From: Cereibacter azotoformans
Lineage (GTDB): Bacteria; Pseudomonadota; Alphaproteobacteria; Rhodobacterales; Rhodobacteraceae
NCBI GenBank assembly: GCA_017599285.1
Contig: JAGFXX010000001.1
Span: 2,108,001 to 2,172,000, forward strand
Direction: 5' to 3'
Length of the DNA: 64,000 nucleotides
The notes beneath the pieces were generated by a model. That model was given only the letters and a program-made list of their open reading frames with translations. It searched no databases and was not told where the DNA came from. Position 1 is the first letter of the stretch. The number at the start of each line of letters is the position of its first letter. Positions 26,345 through 34,575 of this stretch are shown here, in pieces. A program made the translations under genes and the position numbers.

Positions 26345-27625
26345 ATGACCGACCTGCTGCTGGGACAGGTCCTGTCCTTCGCCGGCGACCCGTTCCTCGA
26401 AGGAGAGGCCGCGGCCCGGCACGAAACCCGCGGCGGCGTTCTTGTGGACGAAGGGCGGATCCGGGCCGTGGGTCCGGCCGACAGGCTCCGCGCGGCCCAT
26501 CCCGAGGCGCGGGTGACCGACTACGGGCAGGCCCTGATCTCGGCGGGATTCATCGACGCCCATGTGCATTATCCGCAGACCGCCATCATCGCGAGCTGGG
26601 GCAAGCGGCTGATCGACTGGCTGGTGACCTACACCTTCCCTGAAGAGATGCGCTTTGGCGATCCGGGCTATGCCGCCGACATCGCCGGCCGTTATCTCGA
26701 TCTCACGCTGGCGCAGGGCACGACCACCGTCTGCAGCTACTGCACCATCCACCCCGAGAGCGTGGACGCCTTCTTCGAGGCGGCCGGCCAGAGGGGTGTG
26801 CGCGCCTTTGCGGGCAAGACCTGCATGGACCGCAACGCCCCGGAGGGGCTGCGCGACACGGCCGAAACGGCCTATTCCGACAGCAAGCGGCTTCTGGAGA
26901 AGTGGCACGGGCGGGACCGGCTTTCCTATGTCATCACGCCCCGCTTTTCGCCCACCTCGACGCCCGAGCAGCTTGCGGCGCTTGGCGCGCTCTGGCGCGA
27001 GCACCCCGGTTGCCTGATGCAGACCCACCTCTCCGAACAGCTCGACGAGATCGAATGGGTGAAGGAGCTTCATCCGCAGGCGCGCGACTATCTCGACACC
27101 TACGAGGCGCAGGGCCTGCTGCGCGAGGGTGCGGTCTTCGGCCATGCGATCCACCTCGCCCCGCGCGAGCGCGCGCGGCTGGCCGAGGCGGGGGCGAGTC
27201 TCGTCCATTGCCCGACCTCGAACAGCTTCATCGGCTCGGGGCTGTTCGACATGGGCCTCGTGGCCGAGGGCATCCGGGTCGGGCTGGCGACCGACACGGG
27301 GGGCGGTTCGTCCTTCTCGATGCTGCGCACGATGGCCGCCGCCTACGAGATCGGCCAGCTGCGCGGACAGGCGCTGCATCCCGCGCAGCTCTGGTGGCTG
27401 GCAACGGCGGGCTCGGCCCGCGCACTCCGGGCCGAGGACCGGATCGGCAACCTCGCGCCGGGCATGGAGGCCGACATCGTGGTGGTGGATCTCGCCTCGA
27501 CGCCCGCCATCGAACAGGCCACCCGCCGCGCCGAGACGATCTGGCAGGCGCTCTTCCCGACCATCATGATGGGAGACGACCGGGCCATCCGCGCGGTCTG
27601 GGTCGGCGGCCGAGCCCGGAGCTGA
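26345..27625 (+). CDS. guaD: Guanine deaminase
   Basis: Amidohydrolase that converts guanine to xanthine and ammonia in purine salvage or breakdown. The 426-residue protein has the zinc site FIDAHVHYPQTAIIASWG near residue 62 (HxH), a CTIHPESVDAFFEAA segment, QTHLSEQ with zinc His near 225, GHAIHLAP near 263 and ATDTGGGSSFS with catalytic Asp near 317. These match GuaD more than chlorohydrolases. GAGGGGAGA precedes the ATG. It stands alone and is convergent with the DUF1850 gene. Confidence 0.92.
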   Translation: MTDLLLGQVLSFAGDPFLEGEAAARHETRGGVLVDEGRIRAVGPADRLRAAHPEARVTDYGQALISAGFIDAHVHYPQTAIIASWGKRLIDWLVTYTFPEEMRFGDPGYAADIAGRYLDLTLAQGTTTVCSYCTIHPESVDAFFEAAGQRGVRAFAGKTCMDRNAPEGLRDTAETAYSDSKRLLEKWHGRDRLSYVITPRFSPTSTPEQLAALGALWREHPGCLMQTHLSEQLDEIEWVKELHPQARDYLDTYEAQGLLREGAVFGHAIHLAPRERARLAEAGASLVHCPTSNSFIGSGLFDMGLVAEGIRVGLATDTGGGSSFSMLRTMAAAYEIGQLRGQALHPAQLWWLATAGSARALRAEDRIGNLAPGMEADIVVVDLASTPAIEQATRRAETIWQALFPTIMMGDDRAIRAVWVGGRARS

Positions 27626-27644
27626 ACCTCGCGGCCCCTCAGCC

Positions 27645-28013
27645 TCAGCCGCAGTCGGCGGCCTGCCAGAGGCGGAGCCCTTCGCCCGCCTCGGCGCCGA
27701 GTTCGTGGCATTCTCCTGCCGCGCACAGCCGCCAGCCCCCGGCCGCCATGCCCGAGGCCGCAAGCCGGACCTCGCGCTGCGGCGGCAGGCGCGGGACGTA
27801 GTGCCAGCCGTCCGCCTCGCGCCAGGCATCCGGTGGAAGCTCCATCCCCGCGCCCGAGCCCTGGATGCGGGCCTCGACCGGCCGCAGGCCCGCCTCGGTC
27901 GCCTCCCACCGCTCCCACCATTCGATGCGTTCGACCGAATGGGTCCAGCTCAGCGTGAAGCTCGAGGTGGCAAGCGACAGCACCGCCACCCCGGTTGCGA
28001 TGCACAGGCTCAT
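27645..28013 (-). CDS. DUF1850 protein of a TAXI TRAP transporter set
   Basis: 122 residues with one N-terminal hydrophobic segment and the family's core SSFTLSWTHSVERIEWWERW. DUF1850 genes are typically found next to TAXI-type fused TRAP permeases; the biochemical role is unknown. The ATG overlaps the permease stop (ATGA), showing translational coupling. The C-terminus contains two Cys (RLCAAGECHEL), possibly bonded in the periplasm. Confidence 0.75.
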   Translation of the reverse strand: MSLCIATGVAVLSLATSSFTLSWTHSVERIEWWERWEATEAGLRPVEARIQGSGAGMELPPDAWREADGWHYVPRLPPQREVRLAASGMAAGGWRLCAAGECHELGAEAGEGLRLWQAADCG

Positions 28014-30118
28014 GCCGTCCGCGCGCTGCGGCGCAGGCGCAGCCAGTGCACCAGCGCGAAGAGCAGCGCGAGACCGAAGCCCGCCTCGTCCGTCACCGGC
28101 ATCGCGAGGATCAGCGACACGCCCGCCGCCAGCGCCAACGCCCGCTCGAACATGTTGGCGCGTCCGATGAACTGGCCGACGACCGCCACCCCCCAGAGGC
28201 CGATGGCCAGCATCGCCTTGAGGAAGATGTAGATCACCTCGACCGGATAGCCCCAGGCCTCGGCGATGGGGCCTCCGTCCTGCAGCATGAGCGCGGGCGT
28301 ATAGACCGCCATGAAGGGGATCACGAAGCCCGCCGCCGCCAGCCGCACCGCCTGCAGCGAGATCTTCAGCCCCGAGGCCTTGGCGATCGGACCCGCCGCA
28401 AAGCAGGCCAGCGCCACCGGCGGCGTCAGATCCGCCATGATGCCGAAGTAGAAGACGAACATGTGGCTCACCAGAAGCGGCACGCCCAGATCGAGCAACG
28501 CCGGCCCCGCCAGCGAGGAGGTGATGATGTAGTTGGGGATCGTCGGGATACCCATGCCGAGCACGAGGCAGGTGATCATGGTCAGCACGAGCGACAGGAA
28601 GAGGTTCTCGCGCCCGATGGCGATGATCGCGCCGATGAAGGTCGAGGCGATGCCCGTCAGGGTGAGCGTGCCGATCACGATGCCCACCACGGCGCAGGCG
28701 ATGCCCACCGGAAGCGCGTTCCGCGCGCCCTGCGCCAGCGCATCGCGCAGGATGCCGATGGTTGGCCGCGTGCCCCGGAAAAGGGCGCAGGCCAGGATCA
28801 GCACCCCGATGACCAGCACGAGGAAGTTGACCCCGAACCTGAGGAAGCTCGCCGCGGCCAGCCCCAGCGCGATCCAGAAGACCATGCGGAAGGCGGTCGG
28901 CCCGATCATGGCGGCGAGCGGCGTGCCGAGGATCAGCACCGCCACCAGCGCAAGCCCCATCGTGCCGGCAAAGATGGGCGTGTAGCCCGCGAAGAGCAGA
29001 TAGACGAGCGCTGCCAAGGGCAGGATCAGCGGCCACCGGTCGCGGACCGCGTGCCAGGGGTTCGGCAGCTCGGCCCGCGGCAGCCCACTCAGCCCGTCGC
29101 GCCCGGCCTGCAGCCAGACCATCCAGAAGACCACGCCGAAATAGAGGACCGCGGGCAGGATCGCCGCCTGCACCACGGCCGCATAGGGCACGTTCAGCGT
29201 CTCGGCCATGATGAAGGCCACCGCCCCCATGACCGGCGGCATGATCTGGCCGCCCATCGAGGCCGTGGCCTCGACCCCTCCGGCGAAGGCCGGCTTGAAG
29301 CCGAAGCGTTTCATCATCGGGATGGTGAACTGCCCCGAGGCCACCACATTGGCCACGCCCGAGCCCGAGATCGTGCCCATGAGCGCCGAGGAGAGAACCG
29401 CCACCTGCGCCGGCCCGCCCCGCACCCCTCCGACGAGGCCGAGGGCGAAGTCGTTGAACAGGTTCAGCATCCCCGCCCGCTCGAGGAAGGCCGCGAAGAC
29501 CACGAAGATGAAGATGTAGGCCGAGCTGACATAGACCGGCGTGCCGTAGATCCCCTCGGTGCCGAAGGCGAAATGCTCGACGATCTGCTCGAAGTCATAG
29601 CCGCGGTGGATGAAGGGCGCGGGAAGATGCTGGCCGAAGAAGCAGTAGGCCAGGAAGATCCCGGCGATGATGGCCAGCGGCCAGCCCATCAGCCGACGGC
29701 TCGCCTCGAAGACCAGGAGCACCAGCACCGTGCCGACCACGAGATCCGCCTGCGTCAGGAAGCCCGTCCGCCGGATCAGCTCTTCGTAGAAGACCCAGTT
29801 GTAGATGCCCGTGCCGAAGCCGATCAGCCCCATCCCCCAGAAGATCGCCCGCGTCAGCGCCGTCCGGGCCAGCAGGTTGCCGACCAGACCGAAGCCCAGC
29901 AGCAGCAGAAAGGCCACATGCATCGCCCGCACCACCTGGCTCGGCAAGGTGCCGTAGCCGGCGGTCCAGAGCTGGAAGAGCGAGAAGGCGACAGCGATCC
30001 AGAAGGCCACATGGCCCATGATGCCGGGTCCGAAGCCGGGCGGCAGGCCCTCGGTGACTTCGGGTTCGGCATGTGCGTGGGGAGGGGCCGCCCCCGATGC
30101 GGCGGTCTGTGCAGACAT
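28010..30118 (-). CDS. TRAP transporter permease, 4TM/12TM fused (TAXI type)
   Basis: 702 residues with about 16-18 hydrophobic segments: the small DctQ-like part (first four helices, to about residue 150) fused to the DctM-like part. Family motifs include FLERAGMLNLFNDFALGLVGG, STIMGTISGSGVANV-like LMGTISGSGVANVVASGQ, GGQIMPPVMGAVAFIM near 275, and GMGIPTIPNYIITS near 505. It imports a small organic acid using the ion gradient, with the TAXI receptor encoded upstream as partner. A hairpin separates the two genes. Neighbouring sugar-acid genes suggest, but do not prove, the substrate class. Confidence 0.93.
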   Translation of the reverse strand: MSAQTAASGAAPPHAHAEPEVTEGLPPGFGPGIMGHVAFWIAVAFSLFQLWTAGYGTLPSQVVRAMHVAFLLLLGFGLVGNLLARTALTRAIFWGMGLIGFGTGIYNWVFYEELIRRTGFLTQADLVVGTVLVLLVFEASRRLMGWPLAIIAGIFLAYCFFGQHLPAPFIHRGYDFEQIVEHFAFGTEGIYGTPVYVSSAYIFIFVVFAAFLERAGMLNLFNDFALGLVGGVRGGPAQVAVLSSALMGTISGSGVANVVASGQFTIPMMKRFGFKPAFAGGVEATASMGGQIMPPVMGAVAFIMAETLNVPYAAVVQAAILPAVLYFGVVFWMVWLQAGRDGLSGLPRAELPNPWHAVRDRWPLILPLAALVYLLFAGYTPIFAGTMGLALVAVLILGTPLAAMIGPTAFRMVFWIALGLAAASFLRFGVNFLVLVIGVLILACALFRGTRPTIGILRDALAQGARNALPVGIACAVVGIVIGTLTLTGIASTFIGAIIAIGRENLFLSLVLTMITCLVLGMGIPTIPNYIITSSLAGPALLDLGVPLLVSHMFVFYFGIMADLTPPVALACFAAGPIAKASGLKISLQAVRLAAAGFVIPFMAVYTPALMLQDGGPIAEAWGYPVEVIYIFLKAMLAIGLWGVAVVGQFIGRANMFERALALAAGVSLILAMPVTDEAGFGLALLFALVHWLRLRRSARTA

Positions 30119-30190
30119 GGCTTTCTCCGAAAGGAACGAGCCGCGGCGGCCGGGCGCCGGTGCGCTCCGGTCCGCTGCGGCAGGAGGAAG

Positions 30191-30212
30191 GCCCGGGCGG
30201 CTCCGCCCGGGC
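30191..30212 (-). terminator. Intercistronic hairpin between TRAP receptor and permease
   Basis: GCCCGGGCGG-CT-CCGCCCGGGC: a 10-bp perfect stem 16 bases after the receptor stop. No T-run follows. Hairpins here commonly protect or partly end the transcript so that the binding protein is made in excess over the permease. Confidence 0.6.
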
Positions 30213-30227
30213 GGTTCTGCGGGGCGG

Positions 30228-31181
30228 TTACTGGATCAGGCCGATTTCGCGGTAGTACTTCTCGGCGCCCGGATGAAGCGGGATCGGCAGCGCCTCGATG
30301 GCCGTCTCGGGCTTGATGTTCGCCGCGGCGGCGTGGGCCGACTTCAGCCGCTCGATGTTGTCGAACATGAGCTTCGTCATCTGGTAGGCGGTTTCCTCGC
30401 TCACGTCCTCATGCGTGACCAGCAGGTTGCCCACGGCCGCTGTCGGCACGTCCTGATCCTGGCCGCTGTAGGTGCCGGCCGGGATGACGGCGGGCACATA
30501 GGGCGCACCGATCTTCTCGACCACCTCCGAGGGGATGCCCACGAGGGTGATGTCGTGGGTGGCCGAGAGGTCCTTGATGAAGGCCACGCCCAGCCCCGAG
30601 GATTGCAGCGTCGCCTGCAACTGCCGGTTCTTGATCAGTTCGGCGGATTCCGCGTAGGGCAGATATTCGACCTTGCCGAGATCGTCGTAGCTCATCTCGG
30701 CCGCGCCGAAGATCGCACGCGCGTTGAGCTCCGTCCCCGACGCCGGAGCGCCGACCGAGAGCGTCTTTCCCTTGAGATCCTCGAGCGTGGCCGCATCCGC
30801 CGAGGCGTCGGCCACGATCTGGATGTAGTTCGGATAGATCGCGGCGATGGCGCGCAGGTTGGTCAGCGGGCGCGGGAAGCCGGCTTCCTCGTTGCCCTCC
30901 CAGGCCATCGTGACGGAATCGCCCAGCGCGAAGGCCAGCTCGCCCTTGCGCTGCGCGAGCAGGTTGAGGTTCTCGACCGAGGCCTTCGTGGCCTGCACCT
31001 GCGTGCGGGAGCCCTCGATGTTCTCGGCATAGATTTCGGACAGACCGACACCGAGCGGGTAATAGACGCCCGAGGTGCCCCCGGTCAGGACGTTGATGAA
31101 CTCCTGCGCGGCGGCCGCTTGCGGCTGCAGGCTCAGCGCGGCAGCGGCCAGGGCCGCGGACAGGGTTGTGCGGCGGAACAT
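30228..31181 (-). CDS. TAXI-family TRAP transporter solute receptor
   Basis: Periplasmic binding protein of 317 residues with a signal peptide (MFRRTT, hydrophobic core, QAAAAQE cleavage). The family core is FINVLTGGTSGVYYPLG near 30, KASVENLNLLAQRKGELAFALGDSVTMAW near 70, AIAAIYPNYIQIVA and LKGKTLSVGAPASGTELNA near 150. The ATG at 31181 was chosen because GGGAGGAG lies 7 bases upstream; ten more in-frame residues would spoil the signal. Family members bind glutamate and other organic acids. The DctB/D pair upstream may control it. Confidence 0.93.
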   Translation of the reverse strand: MFRRTTLSAALAAAALSLQPQAAAAQEFINVLTGGTSGVYYPLGVGLSEIYAENIEGSRTQVQATKASVENLNLLAQRKGELAFALGDSVTMAWEGNEEAGFPRPLTNLRAIAAIYPNYIQIVADASADAATLEDLKGKTLSVGAPASGTELNARAIFGAAEMSYDDLGKVEYLPYAESAELIKNRQLQATLQSSGLGVAFIKDLSATHDITLVGIPSEVVEKIGAPYVPAVIPAGTYSGQDQDVPTAAVGNLLVTHEDVSEETAYQMTKLMFDNIERLKSAHAAAANIKPETAIEALPIPLHPGAEKYYREIGLIQ

Positions 31182-31390
31182 GCGTTCTCCTCCCTTGCAT
31201 GGTCGTCGCACAGAGAGTGGGCAACCCGCGCACGACAGGCAAATGTGCGTGATACCGGCAGCCGGACGGCACCACTGAGAAAATCATGCCGAACTTTCTG
31301 ATATTTAGGCGACGCCACGTCGGCCAATGCGCGGGCGCTCTGGCGATCATCCGCCAGATGCCGCTTCGAACCGGGCAATTCTCCGCCCGA

Positions 31391-32710
31391 TCAACCCTCC
31401 CGCAGGCCGTAGCGGGCGATCTTCTCGTTCAGCGTCCGCCGGGGGATTCCCAGCCGTTCGGCGGCCAGAGCGGACGAGCCGCCGCAATCCTCCAGCGCCT
31501 CGGCGATGAGGCCGGCCTCGATCCGGGCGATGCGGTCGGGCAGCGGCAGGGGCTCGGCCTCGGCCGCCTGCGGGCCCGCGCGCAGGCCCAGCACGGCGCG
31601 CTCGGCCGCGGCCTTCAGCTCGCCCACGTTGCCCGGCCAGCGGTGGCCACGCAACGCCCGCAGGTCGGCCTCCCGCAGGGCGGGGACCGGGCGGCCGAAG
31701 CGGGTCGCGGCCTCCTCGGCAAAGCGCATGAAGAGGAGCGGGATGTCCTCGGCCCGCTCACGCAGCGGCGGCAGATCCAGCGTCACCGGCGAGAGGCGGT
31801 AGTAGAGATCCGCCCGGAAGCGCCCGGCCGCCACCTCGGCCGGCAGGTCCACCCGCGTCGCCGCCATGATGCGCAGATCGACCGGGCGCAGCGCGTTCGA
31901 GCCCAGCCGCTCCACCCCCCGTTCCTGCATCGCCCGGAGGAGACGCGACTGGAGCGAGAGCGGCATGGTCTCGATCTCGTTGAAGAAGACCGTCCCGCCG
32001 CTCGCATGTTCGAGCTTGCCGATCCGCGCGGCGGCGGTCCCGGCCAGATAGCCGCGCTCGTGGCCGAACAGCTCGGCCTCGAACTGCGCCTCGGGCAGGC
32101 CCGCGCATTGGATCGCCACGAAGGGCCGGCGCGCGCGGCGCGAGAAGTCGTGAAAGGCGCGCGCCAGCTCTTCCTTGCCCGATCCGGTCTCGCCGCGGAT
32201 CAGCAGGTCCACCGCCACGTCCGACAGGTCCTGCACCATCTGGCGCAGCGCCGCGATGGCCGGCGAGGCGCCGATGAGCCGCCCCTCGAGGCGGGCCGAG
32301 GCCAGGTCCGACCAGCGAGCCGTTCGCGCCTCGCGCCGCACCCGGCGCAACTCCACCGCCCGGTCGAGAACCTCGACCAGATGCTCGGCACCATAGGGCT
32401 TTTCCAGAAAGTCGTGCGCGCCCATCCGCATCGCCTCGACGGCCACCGGCACGTCGCCGTGCCCCGAGAGCAGGATCACCGGCAGGTCGGGATCGGCCAC
32501 GCGCAGCCGCGCCAGCACCTCCTGCCCGTCGAGGCCGGGCATCCGGAGATCCGTCACCACGCAGTCGCAGCGCGAAGGATCGATCCGGGCCAGCGCCAGC
32601 GCCGCGTCGGTGAAGGTCTCGACCTCGAAGCCGGACGCCTCGAGCCAGTCCGCCGCCGCCGCGCAGAGCTGGGGTTCGTCGTCGATGAAGGCGATGGAGC
32701 CGCGGGTCAT
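31391..32710 (-). CDS. DctD-like response regulator with degenerate sigma-54 motif
   Basis: 439 residues: a receiver with phospho-acceptor Asp in CDCVVTDLRMPG near 51, an AAA domain with Walker A GETGSGKEELARAFH near 167, and a Fis-type HTH (SALAAERLGIPRRTLNEKIARYG) at the end. Two expected motifs are altered. The sigma-54 contact loop GAFTGA reads GYLAGT near 220, and the Walker B LDE is FNE (FFNEIE) near 240. So it may bind DNA without activating sigma-54, as described for NtrC of R. capsulatus, or act as a repressor. The ATG overlaps the sensor gene stop (ATGA). It lies between the sensor and TRAP receptor genes, suggesting control of transport. Confidence 0.88.
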   Translation of the reverse strand: MTRGSIAFIDDEPQLCAAAADWLEASGFEVETFTDAALALARIDPSRCDCVVTDLRMPGLDGQEVLARLRVADPDLPVILLSGHGDVPVAVEAMRMGAHDFLEKPYGAEHLVEVLDRAVELRRVRREARTARWSDLASARLEGRLIGASPAIAALRQMVQDLSDVAVDLLIRGETGSGKEELARAFHDFSRRARRPFVAIQCAGLPEAQFEAELFGHERGYLAGTAAARIGKLEHASGGTVFFNEIETMPLSLQSRLLRAMQERGVERLGSNALRPVDLRIMAATRVDLPAEVAAGRFRADLYYRLSPVTLDLPPLRERAEDIPLLFMRFAEEAATRFGRPVPALREADLRALRGHRWPGNVGELKAAAERAVLGLRAGPQAAEAEPLPLPDRIARIEAGLIAEALEDCGGSSALAAERLGIPRRTLNEKIARYGLREG

Positions 32711-34500
32711 GCGCGTCTGCGTAACGCCTCGCGGCCCGGCTCGTAAAGCGCGAGATCGACCCGCGTCAGCGTTCCGCCAGCCGGCCGCTCGGCAAAGCTC
32801 AGGTGCCCCGCCATCTGGTCGAGCATGGTCCGCACGATCGAGAGACCGAGGCCGAGCCCGCTGGTGCGGGTGGTGAAGAAGGGTTCGAGGATCTTCTCGC
32901 GCATCGCCTCGGGAATGCCGGGGCCGCGGTCGGCGATCGTCAGGCGCAGGCCCCCGCCCGCGCGCTCGAGCCGCACCTCGACCGGATCGCGCCGCCCGCC
33001 CGCCGCCGTCGCCTCGGCCGCGTTCAGGATCAGGTTCGTCGCCACCTGCTCGAGCCGGACGGCATGGCCGCGCACGGGCGGCCACTCCTGCACGGGCGGC
33101 AGGTCGAGCGTCACGCCCAGCTCGCGCAGGCGCGGGGCCAGCACCTCGGCCGCCGCGGCCAGCACGCCGCCCATGTCCACCGCCGAGGGAGGCTCGAGCC
33201 GCTGGCGCGATCCGAAGCTCTTCAGCGCCTTCACCATCTTCTGCATCCGCACCAGCAGGTCGCGCCCCGACCGCACCGATCGCAGCGCCCGCGCCGCATC
33301 CTCGCGGTCCAGATGCAGTTCGGCCGCCGCCAGCGTCGTGTCGAGCGCCGAGAGCGGCTGGCTCACCTCATGCACGATGGTCGAGGACATCCGCCCCAGC
33401 ACCGCGAGCTTCGCCGCATGGACGAGATGTTCGTGCGTCTCGCGCAGCTCGCGCTCGGCCCGGCGGCGCTCCTCGATCTCGTGGGCCAGCGCCTCGGTCC
33501 GCTCGGCCACGGCGCGTTCAAGCAGCGCATGCTGGTTCAGCCGCTCGCGCAGAAGCTGGCGGCGCTCGTGCAGCACGAGAAGGCCCGCCGAGGCGAGAAG
33601 CCCCGCCAGCGCCACGATCAGCGCCGAAAGGCGGGCGGTGGCGATGGCGGGCGCAACCGGCAGGCCGACGAGAAGCCGCCAGTCGTCGGGAGCGATCGTC
33701 GCATCGGCCATGCGCAGCGCGCCGCCCGCATCCGTGGCCATCGCCGGGCCCAGCGGCGCGGCCTCATCCACCGCAAGCCCGGAGTAGCGCCGCTCGGCGC
33801 GCAGCAGATCAAGGCTGTCCGCGTCCAGCGGGGTGAGCGGGCGGTAGAGCCAGCCCTGCGGCCCCGCCAAGAACACCACCCCCAGCGGATCGGCCAGCGC
33901 CACCGCCTCGCCCGCCCGCACCCAGGTGGCCTGCAGACCGGCCAGATCCACCTTGGCCACGGCCACGCCCAGCGGCCGCTTGGCCGTTCCGAGGCGCGAG
34001 GCCAGGAAGTAACCCGGCTTGCCGGTGGTCACACCCACCGCGTAATAGCGCGCCTCGCCCTCATCCAGCGCGCGGCGGAAATAGGGGCGGAAGCCGTAGT
34101 TCTGGCCGAGAAAGCTGCCGGGCTCGTTCCAGTTGCTCGCGGCCACCGTAGTGCCCGAAGGGTTGATGACATAAAGCTCGTCCACCCCGGACAGTTCGCG
34201 CACCCGGCGCAGGTAGAGATTGGCCTCATCCGCAGACGCCGTGCCGGCCAGCAGCGCCAGCACCCGCGCGTCCTGCCCCACCACGCCCGGAAGGTAGCGG
34301 AACCGCTCGACCTCGGTCACGACCGCATGGCGGGCGACCGTCAGCCGGTCCTGAAGATCGGCATCGAGGGCGGCAAGACCCGCGTAGCGGATCCCCAGAA
34401 AGGTTGCGATCGACAGGGCCAGCGTGGCGGCCAGCAGCAGGGCTCCGGCCGCAAGGCTGCCGGGGCTGCGGCGGAAGGGACTGGGCACGGAACGGGGCAC
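32707..34500 (-). CDS. DctB-like sensor histidine kinase
   Basis: 597-residue membrane kinase. A first helix lies near 15-35; a periplasmic PDC/Cache sensor follows with ELYVINPSGTTVAASNWN and GFRPYFRRALDEGEARYYAVGVTTGKPGYFLA, the typical dicarboxylate-sensor region. A second helix lies near 285-305, then a coiled segment, the His box STIVHEVSQPLSALDTTL near 375, N box LILNAAEAT, DRGPGIP and SGLGLGLSIVRTMLDQM. The GTG at 34500 is chosen because AGGAGG sits 6 bases upstream. It phosphorylates the adjacent regulator. The ligand is probably an organic acid; which one is unknown. Confidence 0.9.
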   Translation of the reverse strand: MPRSVPSPFRRSPGSLAAGALLLAATLALSIATFLGIRYAGLAALDADLQDRLTVARHAVVTEVERFRYLPGVVGQDARVLALLAGTASADEANLYLRRVRELSGVDELYVINPSGTTVAASNWNEPGSFLGQNYGFRPYFRRALDEGEARYYAVGVTTGKPGYFLASRLGTAKRPLGVAVAKVDLAGLQATWVRAGEAVALADPLGVVFLAGPQGWLYRPLTPLDADSLDLLRAERRYSGLAVDEAAPLGPAMATDAGGALRMADATIAPDDWRLLVGLPVAPAIATARLSALIVALAGLLASAGLLVLHERRQLLRERLNQHALLERAVAERTEALAHEIEERRRAERELRETHEHLVHAAKLAVLGRMSSTIVHEVSQPLSALDTTLAAAELHLDREDAARALRSVRSGRDLLVRMQKMVKALKSFGSRQRLEPPSAVDMGGVLAAAAEVLAPRLRELGVTLDLPPVQEWPPVRGHAVRLEQVATNLILNAAEATAAGGRRDPVEVRLERAGGGLRLTIADRGPGIPEAMREKILEPFFTTRTSGLGLGLSIVRTMLDQMAGHLSFAERPAGGTLTRVDLALYEPGREALRRRA

Positions 34501-34575
34501 GGCGATCCTCCTGTCCGCATCCTGCGGCGGACGGGGCCGGAGGGGCAAGCGGCTTGCGCCCCTCCGGCCCGCGGG

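Noticed and set aside
26326-27801. Alternative frames over guanine deaminase
   Set aside because: The amidohydrolase frame has all metal motifs; the other frames are shadows.
27995-30316. Plus-strand open frame of about 770 codons, His/Asp/Arg-rich
   Set aside because: Antisense to the TRAP permease; composition mirrors a hydrophobic gene read backwards.
31182-31390. Sigma-54 (-24/-12) promoter before the TAXI receptor
   Set aside because: TGGTGCCGTCCGGCTGC was considered, but the GG-to-GC distance is wrong, and the regulator lacks GAFTGA.
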